NCBI RefSeq assembly: GCF_035930445.1
Contig: NZ_CP142394.1
Span: 3,505,501 to 3,569,500, forward strand
Length of the DNA stretch: 64,000 bases
DNA from: Sphingopyxis chilensis
Lineage (GTDB): Bacteria > Pseudomonadota > Alphaproteobacteria > Sphingomonadales > Sphingomonadaceae
Direction of reading: 5' to 3'
Part shown: positions 1 through 9,467 of the stretch, in pieces
Numbering within the stretch: the first letter of the stretch is position 1
Layout of the letters: every line of letters begins with the position of its first letter
Translations under genes and position numbers: made by a program
Notes under the pieces: model-generated
The model's database searches: none
Told to the model about the DNA's origin: nothing
What the model saw: only the letters and a program-made list of their open reading frames with translations

Positions 1-1531
<1,531 letters not shown>

Positions 1532-1545
1532 CTAGTTTCGTGGGC

Positions 1546-1980
1546 ATGAAACATCGTATCGCCCTTCCCCTCGCCGCCCTTCTTCTCGCTTCGCTCGCCG
1601 CGTGCAGCCAGCCCGCGCCGCCCGCCGACAATGCTCCCGCGCTTGCAGGCGAACCGCTTGCGACGCGCGCGGTGATGATCGGCACCGAAGGGCCGAGCCT
1701 GCCCGCCTGCTCGAGCATCAGCCGCGTCAAGGCGGGCGGCACCGACGTCTATTGGGCGCCGAACGAAACGCGCGCGGTCAAGGCGAAGCTCGCCGGCGGC
1801 GCGAACGTGTCGCTGTGCGAGGCGGCCGAGAGTGACGCATGGTTCGGCGTCGTTTTCGCCGGTCCCGGCACCGATCCCGACATGTGCGGCGTCGGCAAGT
1901 CGGTGCCCAACGCCCGCGAATATCAGGGCCCGTGCCGCTGGGGCTGGATCAGGGGCGGGACGGTACAATTGGGCGGCTAG
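1546..1980 (+). CDS. Small lipoprotein with SH3-like region
   Basis: Encodes 144 residues. The N-terminus MKHRIALPLAALLLASLAAC is a lipoprotein signal with a lipobox (LAAC) at residues 17-20, so the mature protein is probably a lipid-anchored envelope protein. The segment DVYWAPNETRAVKAKLAGGA resembles a bacterial SH3-like domain, and four further cysteines (at SLC, DMC, GPC and the PAC before them) may form disulfides. The start at 1546 was preferred over the upstream in-frame ATG at 1381 because it gives a clean signal peptide and does not run into gyrB. Its cellular role is unknown. Confidence 0.75.
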   Translation: MKHRIALPLAALLLASLAACSQPAPPADNAPALAGEPLATRAVMIGTEGPSLPACSSISRVKAGGTDVYWAPNETRAVKAKLAGGANVSLCEAAESDAWFGVVFAGPGTDPDMCGVGKSVPNAREYQGPCRWGWIRGGTVQLGG

Positions 1981-1988
1981 GCTCCGGC

Positions 1989-2489
1989 CTAGCGGCAATC
2001 CTCGATCACGCGGCCGATTTCCGACTGGACGGGCAGCGTCAGCGCGCCGCCGCCCGGCGTTTCGAGCGCGAAGCGACCGCGGCTGAAGGCGATGCGGTCG
2101 AGCCGGGGATCACGGCTCGGCAAGTTCGCGCTGCCGCCGTCGAAGCGGATCTGGTCGGTGCCGGCGCTGGTGTGCAGGCTGACATTGCCGGCGAGCGCCG
2201 AGGTCATGCGGATGCTGCCGCCGCTGCACGCCATCGTCAGCAGCGGGTTCGCGCTGCCCGTCGGCACAAAGGCGGCGGTCCGGCTGGCGGCGTCATAGCG
2301 CCATGCGCCGCGATCGACGGCGCGGTCTTCCCACCCGAGCGTCGGCGTCGGTAGCGGAGCGGGCGTCGGGGCGGGGGCGACGGGTTGCGGGGCGGGGGGC
2401 GGCGCTGCGGGCTGGGGGATGGCGGCGCAGCCCGCAATGCCCAGCATCAGCGTTCCTGCGAACACACAGCGAAACACGGACATTTTCAT
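1989..2489 (-). CDS. Proline-rich lipoprotein, unknown function
   Basis: Encodes 166 residues. MKMSVFRCVFAGTLMLGIAGC ends in a lipobox (IAGC), followed by a proline/alanine-rich linker (about residues 25-50) and a C-terminal domain of ~110 residues without a recognised fold. The sequence ends in VIEDCR, so the terminal cysteine could pair with the one in LTMACSGG. The gene begins only 3 bp after the nitroreductase stop codon and is therefore probably the last member of the minus-strand MoxR operon. A second in-frame ATG at 2483 is an alternative start. Confidence 0.72.
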   Translation of the reverse strand: MKMSVFRCVFAGTLMLGIAGCAAIPQPAAPPPAPQPVAPAPTPAPLPTPTLGWEDRAVDRGAWRYDAASRTAAFVPTGSANPLLTMACSGGSIRMTSALAGNVSLHTSAGTDQIRFDGGSANLPSRDPRLDRIAFSRGRFALETPGGGALTLPVQSEIGRVIEDCR

Positions 2490-2492
2490 TCC

Positions 2493-3182
2493 CTAAAACC
2501 CCTGCCAATCGATCACTTCACCCAGCGGCGCGCGCGGCACCGGCCACTGGTTCACCGCCGCATCGTTATCCGCATAGCCTATTGCGAGCCCGGTGAACAA
2601 AATCTGCCCCTCGTCGAGCCTCAGCGTCCGCCGGATCGTCGCACCGTACATCGCCCAGCACTCCTGCGGGCAGCTTGCGAGGCCATGTTCGACGAGCAGC
2701 AGCATCACCGACTGCAGCCACATGCCCATGTCCGACCATTGCGGCGGGCCCATGATGCGCGAGCAATGGAGGAAAAGCATCACCGGTGCGCCGAAACCCC
2801 GGTAATTGTCCATGAACCGAGCGAGGCGCCCCCGCTTGTCCTCGCGCGGAATGCCGAGCGACGCGTACAGCGCCTCGCCGACCCCGAAGCGGCGGTCGGT
2901 CCAGGGTGCGGTCAGCGCCGGGGGGTAGATGTCATATTCGGGCTCCTGGCCCTCGCGCCCCATCGCGATCCGGCCTGCGACGGCATCCTTCACCGCCTGC
3001 CAGGGTTCGCCCGTGAGCACCGTCACCTGCCACGGCTGCAGGTTGCCGCCCGACGGCGCGCGCTGCGCCGCAGCGAAAATCTCCTTGAGCAGCGCCGGAT
3101 CGACCGGCCTGTCGGTAAAGGCACGTACCGAGCGGCGCGCGTGGAGGGCTTCGGTGACGGAAACGGTGTCAGTCGCTGGCAT
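2493..3182 (-). CDS. Nitroreductase family flavoprotein
   Basis: Predicted FMN-dependent NAD(P)H oxidoreductase of 229 residues, the usual length of the nitroreductase fold. The N-terminal ALHARRSVRAFTDRPVD is the phosphate-binding arginine region of the family, PSGGNLQPWQVTVL follows near residue 45 as the second FMN contact, and GLAIGYAD near the C-terminus is the usual glycine-rich strand. Physiological substrate cannot be deduced. The ATG at 3182 overlaps the end of the RDD gene by 14 bp, so it is part of the same transcript. Confidence 0.88.
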   Translation of the reverse strand: MPATDTVSVTEALHARRSVRAFTDRPVDPALLKEIFAAAQRAPSGGNLQPWQVTVLTGEPWQAVKDAVAGRIAMGREGQEPEYDIYPPALTAPWTDRRFGVGEALYASLGIPREDKRGRLARFMDNYRGFGAPVMLFLHCSRIMGPPQWSDMGMWLQSVMLLLVEHGLASCPQECWAMYGATIRRTLRLDEGQILFTGLAIGYADNDAAVNQWPVPRAPLGEVIDWQGF

Positions 3183-4035
3183 ATTTATCCTCTCGCCGCT
3201 TGCCGAACAGCAATTTGCGTTCGAGCCGGGCTTTCAGCTGGCGGTAATAGGAAAGCAGGAAGACGTCATCCTCTTCGGCGATGGGTCGCCCGATCTTGGC
3301 GCGGATCGCGTCGGCCACCTCACGCATCGCGCGCGGGTCGCGGCCGCGCAGCACGCGTTCGAGTTCCTGCAGTTCGAAAATCCCGTAAACGGCGAGCTCG
3401 GTGTCGGTGAAGGTCATCGCCTCGCCTGCGGCGTCGCTCGCGATATCGGCATCGAGCTTGACGCGCTGCGCCATCACGACCCAGGTTCCCGCGATCAGGT
3501 CGCCCATCCGCATCCGGTCGCGGTTGAACAGCAGGAAGAGGCTCAAGGTCAGCGACCAGAGCACGCCGGCGAGCATGATCCACCCCGACACCATATCCTC
3601 GGACGCGCCGGCGCCGAGCATGATCAGGGGCAGGAACAGCTCGAGCTCGCGAATCAGATTGCGCGCGACCACCGCGTCTGCGGTCAGGCGCCCGCCATCG
3701 CGCGCAACGACGCGGATTCCCATCAGGCGCTTGCCCGGCGTCGCGGCGCGCGAACCGAGTTCGAAGCCGATGAACCAGAAGGTGCGCAGGACGAAGGCGC
3801 CGAGCATCCAGACGACGACCGTGACGTCGGATCGCGAGGCGAGCCCGACCCACAGCATGAACAGGGAAAAGAGGAACAGCGTCAGCACGATCAGCAACAA
3901 ATCGACAAGCAAGGCACCGAAACGTAGCCCCGCGCTGGCGATCCTGAGTTCGAGGTCGATCCCTTCGGGCGTGATGAACTGGCGGATCTTCTTTGCCTTG
4001 ACGGCGCGCTGTTTCGCGTTGGCGGCGGCGGTCAC
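3169..4035 (-). CDS. RDD family membrane protein
   Basis: Encodes 288 residues from a GTG start at 4035 that overlaps the stop of the upstream SpoIIM-like gene (GTGA). The RDD signature is visible: hydrophobic helix ALLVDLLLIVLTLFLFSLFM around residue 40, then ATPGKRLMGIRVVARDGG, typical of the family after its second helix, then a third hydrophobic stretch ending LFNRDRMRMGDLIAGT. The last ~90 residues are hydrophilic and cytoplasmic. The family is thought to have transport or membrane-scaffold roles, but no specific substrate can be given. A longer in-frame reading upstream is an artefact of overlapping frames. Confidence 0.82.
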   Translation of the reverse strand: MTAAANAKQRAVKAKKIRQFITPEGIDLELRIASAGLRFGALLVDLLLIVLTLFLFSLFMLWVGLASRSDVTVVVWMLGAFVLRTFWFIGFELGSRAATPGKRLMGIRVVARDGGRLTADAVVARNLIRELELFLPLIMLGAGASEDMVSGWIMLAGVLWSLTLSLFLLFNRDRMRMGDLIAGTWVVMAQRVKLDADIASDAAGEAMTFTDTELAVYGIFELQELERVLRGRDPRAMREVADAIRAKIGRPIAEEDDVFLLSYYRQLKARLERKLLFGKRREDKYASD

Positions 4036-5072
4036 GTCACATCCTCGCGCCGCGGGATGTAGTAATAGCCGAGCCAGAGAAGCAGCATCAGTGAGCCGAT
4101 CGCATAGCGGAGCATCGTGTCGGTGATCAGCTGGCGCCCGAACCCTTCGAGCAGGCCGGCGGCGAACAGCATCAGGATGACACCGACCATCACCTTGCCC
4201 GCAGTGCGCCCCGCATCCGACGCCGCCTGCAGCCGTCCGCGCGCGCCGGGAAAGACGACCGCGGTGCCGATGCGCAGCCCTGCGGCGCCCGACAGTGCGG
4301 CGGCGAACAATTCGGTGGTGCCGTGGATGAACAGCCAGCCGCCGAAGTCGTAGCCGAGCCCCTTGGCGGAAAAGACCGCCATCATCGCGCCGAGGCCGAT
4401 CCCCTGATAATATTCGAGCATCAGCGTCGGCACGCCGAAGGCGAAGCCGAGCGCGAAGGACAGGATCGACACGCGGCTGTTGTGCGTGAACAAATAGGTC
4501 GCGAAGACGTGCAGCCCGCTTTCGCCCTTTTCGCCGGCGGCCTTGCCGTGCCCCAGCGTCGACTGGAGAAATTCGGCCGTTGCGCGCGGGTCGCGGCCGC
4601 CCGACATCTCCTCGTCGACGAAGTTGAAATACCATTCGGGGTTGCTCGACACGAGCGAATAGCTGGTCAGCGCGCCGAGCAGGATGACGAGCGCGATGAT
4701 CAATGTTTCCTTCCAGACGGATCGCACCGCAGCGGGCCAGTCGTAGAGGAAGAAGCGGCGGAGGCGGCTCCAACGGCTCTCGCGCACGCCATAGACGAGG
4801 AAATAGCCGCGGATTGACAGCGCCTCGAGATGGTCGAGCAGCGCCTTGTCGAGGCTCGTCGCGCGCGCGATCGACAGCGACGACAGGGTCGCGCGATAGA
4901 GGAGCGGCAGTTGGAGCAACTCGTCGCTGGTCAGCGCCTTCGCACCCTTTTTCTCGAGCTTGGCAAGCAGCAGGTCGAAGGCGATCCAGTCGGCCTCGCG
5001 CTCGGCGCGGAAGCGGCCGGTCGAGAAGCTCGGCGCGTCGACCGCGCGGGCGGAGGCAGCGGGGGGGATCAC
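4032..5072 (-). CDS. Stage II sporulation protein M-like membrane protein
   Basis: Encodes 346 residues from a GTG start overlapping the preceding DUF58 stop codon (GTGA). A hydrophilic N-terminal region of ~115 residues is followed by several hydrophobic segments (for example LIIALVILLGALTSYSLV, ILSFALGFAFGVPTLML, VILMLFAAGLLEGFGRQ and LMLLLWLGYYYIP). The motif HGTTELFAAALSGAAGLRIG is characteristic of the SpoIIM/UIP95000 superfamily, where it lies between membrane helices. The organism does not sporulate; in Gram-negative bacteria these proteins occur beside MoxR and DUF58 genes, as here. Function is unproven. Confidence 0.85.
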   Translation of the reverse strand: MIPPAASARAVDAPSFSTGRFRAEREADWIAFDLLLAKLEKKGAKALTSDELLQLPLLYRATLSSLSIARATSLDKALLDHLEALSIRGYFLVYGVRESRWSRLRRFFLYDWPAAVRSVWKETLIIALVILLGALTSYSLVSSNPEWYFNFVDEEMSGGRDPRATAEFLQSTLGHGKAAGEKGESGLHVFATYLFTHNSRVSILSFALGFAFGVPTLMLEYYQGIGLGAMMAVFSAKGLGYDFGGWLFIHGTTELFAAALSGAAGLRIGTAVVFPGARGRLQAASDAGRTAGKVMVGVILMLFAAGLLEGFGRQLITDTMLRYAIGSLMLLLWLGYYYIPRREDVT

Positions 5073-6385
5073 AGGCTGCCCTGCCTTTTGATGCCGAGAT
5101 AGGCCTCGACCGCGCTCGCCCCCATCGCGTCGGCGGGTACCTCAATGACGTCGGCGCCCAGGCGCTGGAGCCGCGCGATCACCAGCTGGCGGTCACGCAG
5201 CATCGCGGCGGCGACGTTCGAGCGCGTGACGTCGGCGCCGGTTTCGGGGCGGCGGCGCTCCTCGCTCTCGACCTCTTCGTCGCGGATCACGACGAACAAC
5301 AGGCGGTGCTTCTGCACCAGCCGTCCGGCTGCGCGGATCATCAGGTCGGCGCTCGTCGCATCGGTGAATTCGGTAAAGAGGATGATCAGCGAGCGGCGGT
5401 TGAGCTGCGCCGAGAGCGTCGTCAGTGCGAGGGTGAAATTGCTCTCGACATGCGCATAGTCGATCAGGCTCGCTGCGCGTTGCAGGGCCGGAAAATCCTG
5501 CGTGTGCATATAGGCGGGGGTCAGTGCCTGCGGCTTCGCGGCAAAGGAAAAGAGGCTGATCCGATCGTTGAGCTTCAAGCCGACATAGGCGAGCAGCAGC
5601 GCCGCCGACACCGCACGGTCAACGCGCGGCATGCCGCCGACGGGCTCGGCCATCGTCCGTCCGCCGTCGATCGCGAGCACGACGCGATTGTCGCGCTCGA
5701 CGCGATATTCCTTGGCAAGCAATTTGACGTGCCGTGCCGAGGCGTTCCAGTCGATCGCGCGGCGATCCATCCCCGGCTGATATTCGGCGAGCGCCTCATA
5801 TTCGGTGCCTTCGCCCCGAAAACGCTGTTGGCGAAGTCCGAACCAGCTATTGCGCTGGAACAGCCGGCTCCCCTCGTCGGTCACCGCGCGCAGGCTCGGC
5901 ACGACGTTGATCGCACCCCCGATCGCGAATTTGCGCTGCTTCCACACGAGTCCGAGCGGCCCTGCCCAGCGGATCCACAACGAATCGATGACCGCCTGTC
6001 CGCGCCGCGACGCGGTGAGCGACAGGGTACGGACCAGCGCTTCGCCGCTTGCCGTGCGCCGCATATCGTCCGCGAGCCGGCCACCCTCGGCCAGCCGTTC
6101 GTCGAGCGCGAGCGCGATTTCGGCGCGTGGCGGGACATCGCGGCCGCTCGCGGCGAGCAACAGGTCGAACGGGTCGCCGACCCCGACTTGATTCGGAAAG
6201 CGGGCGTCGAGGCTCAGGTGACGCGGATTGGTACCCGCCATGGTGTCGAGAATCAGGCAGGCAAGAATCACCCCGATCCAGCCGGGCGCGACCGACCACA
6301 GCTCGGGCCGGATCAGCCCGAGCGCAAGCGCCATCGGCGCGCCCGCGAGCAGCAAGTAGATCGCCCGGCGGGTGGGGTATATCAC
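5069..6385 (-). CDS. DUF58 protein with von Willebrand A-like region
   Basis: Encodes 438 residues from a GTG start overlapping the MoxR stop codon. Two short hydrophobic segments near the N-terminus (about residues 10-50) suggest membrane anchoring. The DUF58 hallmark is clear: [18 protein letters not shown] followed by [14 protein letters not shown], where the DGGRT segment corresponds to a MIDAS-like metal site of the vWA fold. DUF58 proteins are typical partners of MoxR AAA+ ATPases, which are thought to remodel or activate target complexes. The adjacent MoxR, SpoIIM and RDD genes fit that association. Confidence 0.9.
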   Translation of the reverse strand: MIYPTRRAIYLLLAGAPMALALGLIRPELWSVAPGWIGVILACLILDTMAGTNPRHLSLDARFPNQVGVGDPFDLLLAASGRDVPPRAEIALALDERLAEGGRLADDMRRTASGEALVRTLSLTASRRGQAVIDSLWIRWAGPLGLVWKQRKFAIGGAINVVPSLRAVTDEGSRLFQRNSWFGLRQQRFRGEGTEYEALAEYQPGMDRRAIDWNASARHVKLLAKEYRVERDNRVVLAIDGGRTMAEPVGGMPRVDRAVSAALLLAYVGLKLNDRISLFSFAAKPQALTPAYMHTQDFPALQRAASLIDYAHVESNFTLALTTLSAQLNRRSLIILFTEFTDATSADLMIRAAGRLVQKHRLLFVVIRDEEVESEERRRPETGADVTRSNVAAAMLRDRQLVIARLQRLGADVIEVPADAMGASAVEAYLGIKRQGSL

Positions 6386-7359
6386 CGTGGGACTTCCTCG
6401 CGATCGAGCAACGCCGCGACGACCTGCTCGACGTTGCGGCCCTCGATCTCGGCGGCCGCCGACAGGATGACGCGGTGGCGAAGCACGCCCGCGGCGAGGC
6501 GCTGGACATCGTCGGGAATGACATAGTCACGCCCGTCGAGCGCCGCCGCGGCGCACGCCGCGCGCGCGAGCAGGGTCGCGGCGCGCGGGCTCGCGCCGCA
6601 TTCCAGGTCGGCGCTCTCGCGCGTCGCGCGGACGAGGCGGACGATATAGTCGACGATCTCCTCGGCCAGGCGGACGGTCGCTATCGTGTCGATCGCGGCG
6701 CCGATCGTTTTGGCATCGGCGACCTGCGCCACGCCGAAATCGCTAACCGCCGGGCTTTTGAAGCGCCCGCCATGGTCGGCGACGATGCGGCGTTCCTCGG
6801 CGGCGTCGGGATAATCGACGACGAGCTTGAACAGGAAACGGTCGAGCTGCGCCTCGGGCAGAGGATAGACGCCCTGCTGCTCGATCGGGTTCTGCGTCGC
6901 GAGTACGGTGAAGCGCGGGCTCATCGCGTGCGGCTCGCCGTTGATGGTGACGCGGCGTTCCTGCATCGCCTCGAGCAGCGCGGCCTGCGTCTTGGGCGGG
7001 GTGCGGTTGATTTCGTCGGCGAGCAGCAGTTCGGTGAAGATCGGCCCCTTGGTCAGCGTGAAGCTCGACGTCTGGAAGTTGAAGAGGTTCGACCCCAAAA
7101 TGTCGCCGGGCATCAGGTCGGGGGTGAACTGGATGCGCCCGAAATCGAGGCCGGTGGCGCGCGCGAACGCCTGCGCGAGTAGGGTCTTGGCGGTGCCCGG
7201 CGGCCCTTCGAGCAGGACGTGGCCGCCCGCGAGCAACGCGATCGTTACCATGCGCGTCAATGGCCCCTGGCCGAAGACCGCCTTCGCGACCTCGCCCTCG
7301 ATCGCGGCACCGAGCGCTTGGACGCTCTGAACGCTTTGGGCGACGGGATTAGCTGTCAC
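6382..7359 (-). CDS. MoxR family AAA+ ATPase
   Basis: AAA+ chaperone-like ATPase of 325 residues. The Walker A sequence GPPGTAKT lies at residues 52-59, Walker [10 protein letters not shown] at about 111-119, and sensor region [20 protein letters not shown] follows, with the C-terminal lid ending at residue 325. The GTG start at 7359 was chosen because it overlaps the upstream DUF4350 gene by 11 bp and begins where MoxR homology starts; an in-frame extension to 7509 would lie wholly within the upstream gene. It sits between DUF4350 and DUF58, the usual arrangement. Target complex is unknown. Confidence 0.92.
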   Translation of the reverse strand: MTANPVAQSVQSVQALGAAIEGEVAKAVFGQGPLTRMVTIALLAGGHVLLEGPPGTAKTLLAQAFARATGLDFGRIQFTPDLMPGDILGSNLFNFQTSSFTLTKGPIFTELLLADEINRTPPKTQAALLEAMQERRVTINGEPHAMSPRFTVLATQNPIEQQGVYPLPEAQLDRFLFKLVVDYPDAAEERRIVADHGGRFKSPAVSDFGVAQVADAKTIGAAIDTIATVRLAEEIVDYIVRLVRATRESADLECGASPRAATLLARAACAAAALDGRDYVIPDDVQRLAAGVLRHRVILSAAAEIEGRNVEQVVAALLDREEVPR

Positions 7360-8584
7360 GGAGTAGATCCTTCCTGATGTCGTGCAGCGCCTGCGCGTCT
7401 GCGAGGAATTCATGCGTATTGCGCGCGAGCGGCAGGCGCCGCGCGAGCGAGGAAAAAAGGTCGCTGCCACCGCGCAGATGCCGGTCGATCCAGCGGTCGG
7501 TTTCGGCATCGTCGAGCCCGGTGGGGGCGTGCAGTCGCCGCGCGATCGCGATGCGCTGGCTCTTCACATAGGCGTCGGCGCCGTCGAGTTCGCGCCGTGC
7601 CTGCCGGATCAGGTCGGCGCTGTTCGCGATCAGCGCCGCTTTCGACACCGGGATCGCGCGGCCGGGTTTCAGTGCCGGACCGAAGCGCATCCACGCCTGC
7701 CACAGCGCCAGCATCCCGGCGGCGATCAGGCAGAGGGTGATGCCGATGAACGGCGGCACGAAGGCGAAGCGAAGCAGCGATCGCTGGCCGCCGAAACCGT
7801 TGAGCGTGACGTCGAAGGCAAGCCCGTCGGCGTCGGCATATTCGGCGAGCGCGTCGATCAAAACGACGCCCGCACTAGCTCGGTCGCGTGAGGCAAAAGC
7901 CAGATTATTGATAAGGTCGGGGTCGGCGAGGACATAGATGTCGTGCTCGCCGACCTGCGCGAGCACCGCAGCGCCGCCAGGCCCCGCGATCAACATTTCC
8001 AGATTCCTGCCTTCGATCGTCTGGACATTGCCGGGTAGCGAGGCCGCGAAGCTGCGGCCGCCGAGCCGAGCGGGCACCTGCTGCGCCTTGCTCGGCGCCG
8101 CTTTGATCGCGACCGTTCCAAAATAGGCAGGCGGCAGCATCTTGGCGGGCGGACGCACCGGAAACCCTGCGCTGGCCCAGCCGGGTTTCGGCGTCTGCCC
8201 CGGCACGGCCATTGTCTGCCATTTGGGCAGCACGATCAGCACGGGGCCGGTGCGCTGGGCGTCGAGCAGTTCGGCGATTTCGGGTGCGCGGGTGCGGTGC
8301 GTCGGGGTCAGAACCAGAAGCGGTTCATATTCCTCATAGGATTCCACCTCGACCCGCCGCCGCAGCTCGACCTCGGCGCCCGCGCGTTCGGCGAGGTCGA
8401 CGATGCCGGCATAACCCGGCGCCGCCTTCGACAAGGCATGGCCGCCGCCGTCGTTGCCGCTGCTGATCTGCGGCGCCAGCGCGATCAGCGCCCACAGCGC
8501 GATGAAGGCGATCACCCCGATGGCGACGACGGCCGCGATCAGTCGCGGGTTGAAGCCATGGTCGTTCGTCGCTGCGTTGCTCAT
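7349..8584 (-). CDS. DUF4350 membrane protein
   Basis: Encodes 411 residues. One membrane segment lies near the N-terminus ([20 protein letters not shown]) and another at roughly residue 280 ([20 protein letters not shown]), leaving a ~230-residue domain between them that is probably periplasmic. That domain has the DUF4350 pattern ending [19 protein letters not shown], reminiscent of a Rossmann-like non-catalytic fold. The C-terminal ~110 residues are hydrophilic and arginine-rich. The ATG at 8584 overlaps the DUF4129 stop (ATGA). Genes of this type occur next to MoxR and DUF4129 in many bacteria; activity is unknown. Confidence 0.82.
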   Translation of the reverse strand: MSNAATNDHGFNPRLIAAVVAIGVIAFIALWALIALAPQISSGNDGGGHALSKAAPGYAGIVDLAERAGAEVELRRRVEVESYEEYEPLLVLTPTHRTRAPEIAELLDAQRTGPVLIVLPKWQTMAVPGQTPKPGWASAGFPVRPPAKMLPPAYFGTVAIKAAPSKAQQVPARLGGRSFAASLPGNVQTIEGRNLEMLIAGPGGAAVLAQVGEHDIYVLADPDLINNLAFASRDRASAGVVLIDALAEYADADGLAFDVTLNGFGGQRSLLRFAFVPPFIGITLCLIAAGMLALWQAWMRFGPALKPGRAIPVSKAALIANSADLIRQARRELDGADAYVKSQRIAIARRLHAPTGLDDAETDRWIDRHLRGGSDLFSSLARRLPLARNTHEFLADAQALHDIRKDLLRDS

Positions 8585-9288
8585 GCGCGCGCCCAATTCT
8601 TCGGCACCGTCAACTCGGCATAAGCGCTGCGGCATTGCTCCCACGCGCCGGCATCGATCAACCGCCCGCCGAACAGGCTGATCTCGACCGCGCGGGCGAT
8701 GCGGCTGAAGGCCCCGCGCGCGACCGACGGCAAGTCGTTCGCCTCGGCCAGATCGCGCGATGTCATCGCGGGCTTGACGAGACCCGGGCGGCGCCCCTCG
8801 ATATCCTCGACGCTGCGATAGAGCAGAAGATGCACCGCCTCGGCAAAACGCCCTTCGGCGGCGAGCGCGTCGGCCTCGGCAAGCAGCGCGCGCGCCGCGC
8901 CCGCCTCGGCCTGTCCAACATGATCGTCGGTGTCGCCGCCGCGCTTGCGTCCGTAGCGCAGGGTATCGACCCACCGCGCGAAAGCGGGGACGAAATGATA
9001 GAGGAGGAACAGCAGGAGCAGCGCGACCGCGATCCACATCAGCGGCTTGACCGCGGGGGCGCTCCATTCGAAGAAATCGCCGAGCGCGCCGAGCAGCGAC
9101 TTCAGCCACTCGGGTGTCGGCGGCGGGGGTGGAGGCGGCGGAGGAAAGGCGGTCTGGATCTCGCCGCCCGCGATCGTCTGGCTATAGCCCGGATCGATGA
9201 GTTCAGGATCGAGCAGCCATCCTCCCCCGGTGTCGCTGCTCGACGGTTCGGCCGCTGCCGACGCCTGGGCGATCCACAAGGATATCAT
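8581..9288 (-). CDS. DUF4129 protein, first gene of the MoxR operon
   Basis: Encodes 235 residues. A possible signal segment at the start is followed by a run of nine prolines near residue 50, one membrane helix (LMWIAVALLLLFLLYHFVP, about residues 83-101) and a C-terminal cytoplasmic domain. ARALLAEADALAAEGRFAEA and the VHLLLYRSVEDIEGRR stretch that follows match the DUF4129 pattern. It is the promoter-proximal gene of an eight-gene minus-strand operon, with about 180 bp separating it from the divergent E1 gene. The polyproline run could cause ribosome pausing relieved by EF-P; this last point is inference. Confidence 0.82.
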   Translation of the reverse strand: MISLWIAQASAAAEPSSSDTGGGWLLDPELIDPGYSQTIAGGEIQTAFPPPPPPPPPTPEWLKSLLGALGDFFEWSAPAVKPLMWIAVALLLLFLLYHFVPAFARWVDTLRYGRKRGGDTDDHVGQAEAGAARALLAEADALAAEGRFAEAVHLLLYRSVEDIEGRRPGLVKPAMTSRDLAEANDLPSVARGAFSRIARAVEISLFGGRLIDAGAWEQCRSAYAELTVPKNWARA

Positions 9289-9419
9289 GTTGAAAAGATG
9301 GCCCCGCCCCGATCGTGCATCGAATATGGTGGTAGCGCGAGCGGGCGCGGCAAGGCAAGAGATGCTTGCGCGTGCGACTGCTCCGTTCTAGCGCGCGGCA
9401 AAACCGGCCTGATCGTTGC

Positions 9420-9444
9420 ACTTGTAACCACTACTTGTAACCAC
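9420..9444. repeat. Tandem 12-bp direct repeat in divergent promoter region
   Basis: ACTTGTAACCAC occurs twice at 9420-9431 and 9433-9444, separated by one base, giving a 13-bp period that is close to one helical turn plus. It lies 24 bp before the GTG start of the E1 gene and could be an operator for a dimeric or tandem-binding regulator. No regulator can be named. Confidence 0.5.
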
Positions 9445-9467
9445 CGGCCGCGCGACAGGAGAGACAG

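Noticed and set aside
3169..5145. 658-residue minus-strand frame joining RDD and sequence upstream
   Set aside because: The N-terminal half is an out-of-frame reading of the SpoIIM-like gene; only the GTG-started 288-residue part is RDD-like.
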